The notes under the pieces: generated by a model
Database searches by the model: none
What the model was told of the DNA's origin: nothing
What the model saw: only the letters and a program-made list of their open reading frames with translations
In this document: piece after piece, positions 60,132 to 64,000 of the stretch
How positions within the stretch are numbered: the first letter of the stretch is position 1
Layout of the letters: every line of letters begins with the position of its first letter
Made by a program: the position numbers and the translations under genes
Source of the DNA: Sipunculus nudus
Taxonomy: Eukaryota; Annelida; Sipuncula; Golfingiida; Sipunculidae
Assembly: GCA_026874595.1 (NCBI GenBank)
Contig: CM049307.1
Coordinates: 62,001-126,000, forward strand
Length of the DNA stretch: 64,000 nt
Direction: 5' to 3'

Positions 60132-63100
60132 GTAAGTGCTGTGTGTGATATTTCCTCTTTGATCATATGTAACTTAATTTCGAAGTCATTTTATAATATA
60201 CACTCAGAATGTGTTAGACTCTGAAAATTTATAAACCTTAACCTTGCATTATATGCCTGCCCAAACTCCATTCAGTATTAATAAATATAACATAATTGTC
60301 AAGTAAGAATGAACTTTTTGGTGCCATTTAATGCAACTTGCAGCTTTCAAATTTGCTGTTTTATATCCAGTGGTAAAGTATATGATTCCTTTGTCATCTA
60401 CAGGTGATCCTTCATTAAGTGTCTACCCAACAACAAGGCAGGTACAGCCAGGTAAGATGGCAGAGCTCCAGTGTATAGCCACAGATATAGGAAGCAACAC
60501 AGTAAGTGTACATTTCTTTAATCTACATAATGTATGATGGACCTTAATTTATCTTTCCATGTTTTTGTAATCTACATAATGTATGATGGACCTTAATTAA
60601 TCTTTCCATGTTTCTGTAATCTACAGAATGTATGATGGACCTTAATTTATCTTTCCATGTTTCTGTAATCTACATAATGTATGATGGACCTAAATTTATC
60701 TTTCCATGTTTCTGTAATCTACATAATGTATGATGGACCTTAATTTATCTTTCCATGTTTCTGTAATCTACATTTTGTATGATGAACTTAAATTTAGCTT
60801 TCCATGTTTCTGTAATCTACATAATGTATGATGAATGTAAATTTAGCTTTCCATGTTTCCTTCCATGTGTTGAGGCATAGAGTCATGATCATGCAGTGCA
60901 ATATATGCAGTGATATACATGAGCTTTTGTGTAGTGTATAAATATAAGTAAGAAGGCACATTGTTCCTTTGTGTTATTCTGTTAAAATGGCTGGCTTTTA
61001 TTGACATACTGCACCTGATACTTTAACATTCATTGTTTGTAAAATCCCTCTGCCAAGGAGGTAATGTTTTCACCAACTTGAATGTTTGTTGATTTGTAAA
61101 TCAATTAGCAAGATTATAAAAAGGAACTGTTTTATTGATTTCCACAAAACTTAATGTAGACGTGGTGTATAGACCAGGGAAGACCATTACACATTTGATG
61201 TTAACTAATCTTTATAAGAGGCCGGTACAGTGGGATTATTATGTCTCTCCCTATGTCCTTCATCTTAAAGGTCAAATCTGCCAAAATGTTCAATTTTTGT
61301 GAACCCCATAACTTGTGAAGTATTTCACATTTATTCCTAAAATTTGGTATATATTTTGTTTCAACGAAGCTCTTTGACGAGTTAAAAAACCAGTGACCTT
61401 GACCAGAAAAAGGTCAAATAATCTAAATTATAGTTATTGTCTTGTGAACACAATAACTTATGAAGTATTGTGTATTTTTCCCTGAGATTTGACACACAAA
61501 GTTGTTTCCACTGATCAAGTCCTCTGAAAAGGTACTGGTGACCTTAACCAAGTTGATCTTCTAGGTCAGATGCACAATTCTTGGATTATTGTGACCCCCA
61601 TAACTTTGGAAGTACTGATGCGTTTTTCTTCAGATTTCAAAAACCAGTTCTTGCTAAGTTCGAAAAATGGTTATTTTGACATTGATTTTCAAGGTCAAAT
61701 CTGCTGAACTCTAAAATCATTGTTTTGAGTGCAATTTTGTTACCCCTTATGCTTCAGGATGGCCCAATATGGGGGGAGGACATATATCTGTTTTTGCAGC
61801 CGTTCTAGTTTTCTCTTTGCTGTGACACCCGAGTGCCAGTTGAGATTTTGATGTTGTTATTCTCTTTCCACAGGTCCGGTGGTGGTTTGTGGATCATAAT
61901 TTACAAATTTCATCCAATTATGAAATTCTCACAGTAGACAAAAAAAAATACACCATCAACAGAGGTGAGTCTGGCAAAAAGTATAATATGTAGGGAACTG
62001 ATAATTTACACATGACTTAGATACAATTAAGTTGGGTACATTCATTGGGCAAGATTGACATTTGAGCTTTTTCATTTTAAAATAATTGACATGTTTCCAT
62101 ATACTGAAAATTTTAAATATATGGCATTTAATAGCTTTTTTAATGTGTATAATTTTATATATTTTTTGCTGGTAGGCAAGGGGCATTATGTATTATGATA
62201 ATGATATGTTTTTTTATAATATAAGAATAAATATACCTTAATATACTATCAACATAAATTTCCATAATAAATATTTAGTAAAGTCAAGCCCACTTAGTTT
62301 CATTTTGATTGATAGAAAAATCATGTTTATTGTCACAAAATCTAAAATCCAAAACCATTTTTAATATCATGAAATACTCTCATAATCCCATCTATTGTCA
62401 AGCTTGGAACCCTTGGCAATGATACCAGTTCACAGTTAAAATCACATCAAGTCACCTATAATCAATCAACTAATTACCATATTAAAAAACCTGGTTAATC
62501 ATTGCATTTTTAGCTCAGCTGACTGAAAGTCATCAGAGCAATAGCGATCACTCTTTGTCTGGCGTCCGTCCGTCCATGTAAAGCTGGAGGTTGAAGGAGA
62601 TATCCAATCAAAAACTCAATTCTTCATGAAACCTCATTCACAAGTAGTTGACATTTGCTTGCCGGTGTCCCCTCCTTGAAATGTCCTATTATTACAACAA
62701 TCAAAGAAGTTTCAATCATTAAATTGACATATCAGGAAAATAACCAGACATAACAGATTTCTTCTAACAATCAGGAAAGACTTAAGAATTATCCAGTTGA
62801 TAAATTTTATATCTGCCCCACCAATAACCAGACATTTGAGCTTGTGACCCAGACACTACATCACTTTCTGCTGGCAAGTCATCTTGCATCAGTTATTGTG
62901 ACTTAAGAAGCTGGCACAGCTACTCTGGCACAAAATTGCAGAAAATAAACTGTGAGGTGGCCATAAACATAATTTGATGTGCTGTACGTTGTGCTATATA
63001 AATGTTCAAAAATTTTCTGCTTCCTGTTTATTGTCCATATATTTAATACCATGCAAGAAATAAGGCCTCTTATATGACTTAATATGACAACAAGTTTAAA

Positions 63101-64000
63101 GCCCACATAATATCACATCCCATTTATTGTCATAATTTAAGCCTGTACAGGAGACATGACAACATGAGGGCTTGACTGTATATAATATATTTTTGTTTTG
63201 CAGGTAGCCCAGGTGTTTTCATCCTCAGGATAAATAATGTGGATGGAAATGATCAAGGCCATTACAAGTGTGATGTGAAAGAATTACCTCATGTTGTCCA
63301 GAGTGTCAAGCTGTCTATTGAAGGTAATTACCAACAGGTCCTTTAAATTTAGGCCACACAGAAAACGGAGGGGCAATTTTTTTTCCATTTTGACACAAAA
63401 TTTGTGTACCTTGGCCAGCTTGCAGGAAGGATACAAGAAAAAATGTGATTTGATTATTGAAGTATAACCTATTTTGCATGATAATTTTATCAAACCTGTG
63501 GAGTTATTTAGTCAAGGGTGCAAATTTACAGGATTTGTGAGCACTGTTCTAATCTTTAATCACAAGAAAATAGGTGTAAAATTTTAGACAAAAATGTTTC
63601 ACTACTTATTCAGTGACTATTGTTAATACTGTGGGTCTTACATATAGGGTCATTTTAGAAATAAAAAAGAGCTGTGATAATCCTGTCATTGTATAATTTT
63701 GTATTAAGCCATAATGATGATGTAAAACTCAAAGTGCATTAAATATAATTAAGTTTAATTAAGTCCAGTTTGACACCTTAGTTTGTTTTATGCTAAATGT
63801 ACATTTTTTTGCTATAATATATGAGGACCTGTTATTCTTGACTTTATTCTCTGTGAAACAAAAAGTGCCTGTTAAGAGATAAATATGCTAATTTAAAATG
63901 TCATAATTTGAGATGAGATTTAGTGGTGCATGATTTTGAAATTAAAGTGAGTGATGTATGACCCTTGTAGGTGCTGAGATGACTACACCAGGAACCATGC
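60077..64000 (+). CDS. Immunoglobulin-superfamily protein, N-terminal part (5 exons, continues beyond the window)
   Basis: The coding exons are 60077-60131, 60404-60501, 61874-61964, 63204-63323 and 63971-64000+. All introns have GT...AG ends, and junction phases are consistent (1, 0, 1, 1), giving one open frame of about 131 residues before the edge. Residues 1-18 form a signal peptide (MATRAILVIITLVLGYGS). Residues ~20-121 form one Ig domain: the first cysteine in ELQCIA, the core tryptophan in VRWWFV, and the D.G.Y.C signature as NDQGHYKCDV. The next exon starts a linker (GAEMTTPGTM). The protein would enter the secretory pathway and probably acts in adhesion or recognition. Whether it is lachesin/IgLON-like, another adhesion protein or a secreted Ig protein cannot be decided from one domain. 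Confidence 0.9.
60404..60501 (+). CDS. Ig gene coding exon 2: first half of Ig domain
   Basis: Acceptor TCATCTACAG, donor ACACA|GTAAGTG. It encodes GDPSLSVYPTTRQVQPGKMA followed by ELQCIATDIGSNT. It supplies strands A-B and the first disulphide cysteine. It ends in phase 0. Confidence 0.9.
60508..60862. repeat. ~50-bp tandem repeat in intron beside exon 2
   Basis: The unit TTCTGTAATCTACATAATGT, then ATGATGGACCTTAATTTATC and TTTCCATGT, recurs about seven times starting a few bases after the splice donor. The array begins inside the region where early intron signals would be expected. Confidence 0.9.
60863..61873. other. Ig gene intron with a diverged ~120-bp repeat
   Basis: Segments with 'CCCCATAACTT.TGAAGTA' and 'GGTCAAAT.TGC' recur loosely (about 61260-61320, 61435-61500, 61560-61620 and 61680-61700), a degenerate dispersed repeat. 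No additional exon was seen. Confidence 0.45.
61874..61964 (+). CDS. Ig gene coding exon 3: central Ig strands
   Basis: Acceptor CTTTCCACAG, donor AGAG|GTGAGT. It encodes VRWWFVDHNLQISSNYEILT followed by VDKKKYTINR and the first base of glycine. It carries the core tryptophan. It starts in phase 0 and ends in phase 1. Confidence 0.9.
62507..62600 (+). mobile_element. Truncated family A element, copy 7, in the Ig gene intron
   Basis: The left hairpin is at 62512-62540 (AGCTCAGCTGACT...AGTCATCAGAGCA, one arm degraded) followed by GTCCGTCCGTCC. No matching right end was found before the exon at 63204, so the extent to the right is unknown. Confidence 0.55.
63204..63323 (+). CDS. Ig gene coding exon 4: second half of Ig domain
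   Basis: Acceptor TTTTGTTTTGCAG, donor GAAG|GTAATT. It encodes GSPGVFILRINNVDGNDQGH, then YKCDVKELPHVVQSVKLSIE. It contains the second disulphide cysteine in the Y.C motif and the final strand. Phase 1 at both ends. Confidence 0.9.
63971..64000 (+). CDS. Ig gene coding exon 5, start only (cut by window end)
   Basis: The acceptor ACCCTTGTAG precedes a frame reading GAEMTTPGTM in the phase required by the previous exon. It probably begins the linker or second domain. Confidence 0.75.

Overview
The window looks like nuclear DNA of a bivalve-type mollusc. It is AT-rich and intron-dominated, has almost no long open frames outside repeats, and is packed with dispersed families whose ends (an AGCTCAGCTGA hairpin followed by GTCC tracts, and a CCCATGGGTCCCTTGTT end) I associate from memory with bivalve genomes. 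Nothing bacterial is present: no operons, rRNA, tRNA or CRISPR were seen. The species call is an inference and stays at mollusc/bivalve level.

One gene is convincing. From 60032 to the right edge a plus-strand gene encodes a secreted or membrane immunoglobulin-superfamily protein. It has a 5'UTR/signal-peptide exon, three exons that together make one complete Ig domain with matching splice phases, and the start of a fifth exon cut by the window end. A CpG-rich, TATA-less promoter-like patch near 13.2-13.55 kb (CCAAT box, AAGATGGCGGC YY1-type motif, splice donor) could be its first exon, which would make most of the window one roughly 46-kb first intron. That link is inferred. Near 4.25-5.27 kb there may be the 3' end of a different spliced gene.

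Layout: 1-667, 85-bp satellite. 1312-3345, 5'-truncated frameshifted non-LTR retrotransposon. 3718-4051, MITE. 6846-7297, 34-bp minisatellite. 8100-9640, a second, much older LINE. 9853-11744, internally deleted minus-strand LTR retrotransposon with a decayed gag. 13.2-13.55 kb, promoter-like patch. 15.9-25.3 kb, four tandem arrays back to back (52 bp; 31 bp with higher-order structure; about 140 bp; 29 bp). 26-31.7 kb, two dispersed elements of 'family A'. 32.66-33.1 kb, 21-bp array. 35141-39856, a composite element with 40-bp perfect and roughly 380-bp imperfect inverted ends, holding nested insertions. 41.4-52.7 kb, further dispersed elements, some with internal tandem repeats. 53.3 kb, MITE. 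54215-54987, solo LTR of the same family as the 10-kb element. 55.3-58.5 kb, another family A copy. 59.6 kb and 60.5 kb, short tandem repeats beside the Ig gene exons.

The most interesting signal is that four unrelated-looking dispersed families (A-D) share one end architecture. A 5' arm can pair either with a local second arm or with a 3' copy of itself. It is followed by a CCGT-rich tract, and most 3' ends carry a small palindrome and finish in CTTGTT or CTAGTT beside T runs. This matches Helentron-associated non-autonomous rolling-circle elements (HINE/pearl-like). Some copies carry arrays of palindromes identical to nuclear-receptor response elements (AGGTCA-n3-TGACCT).
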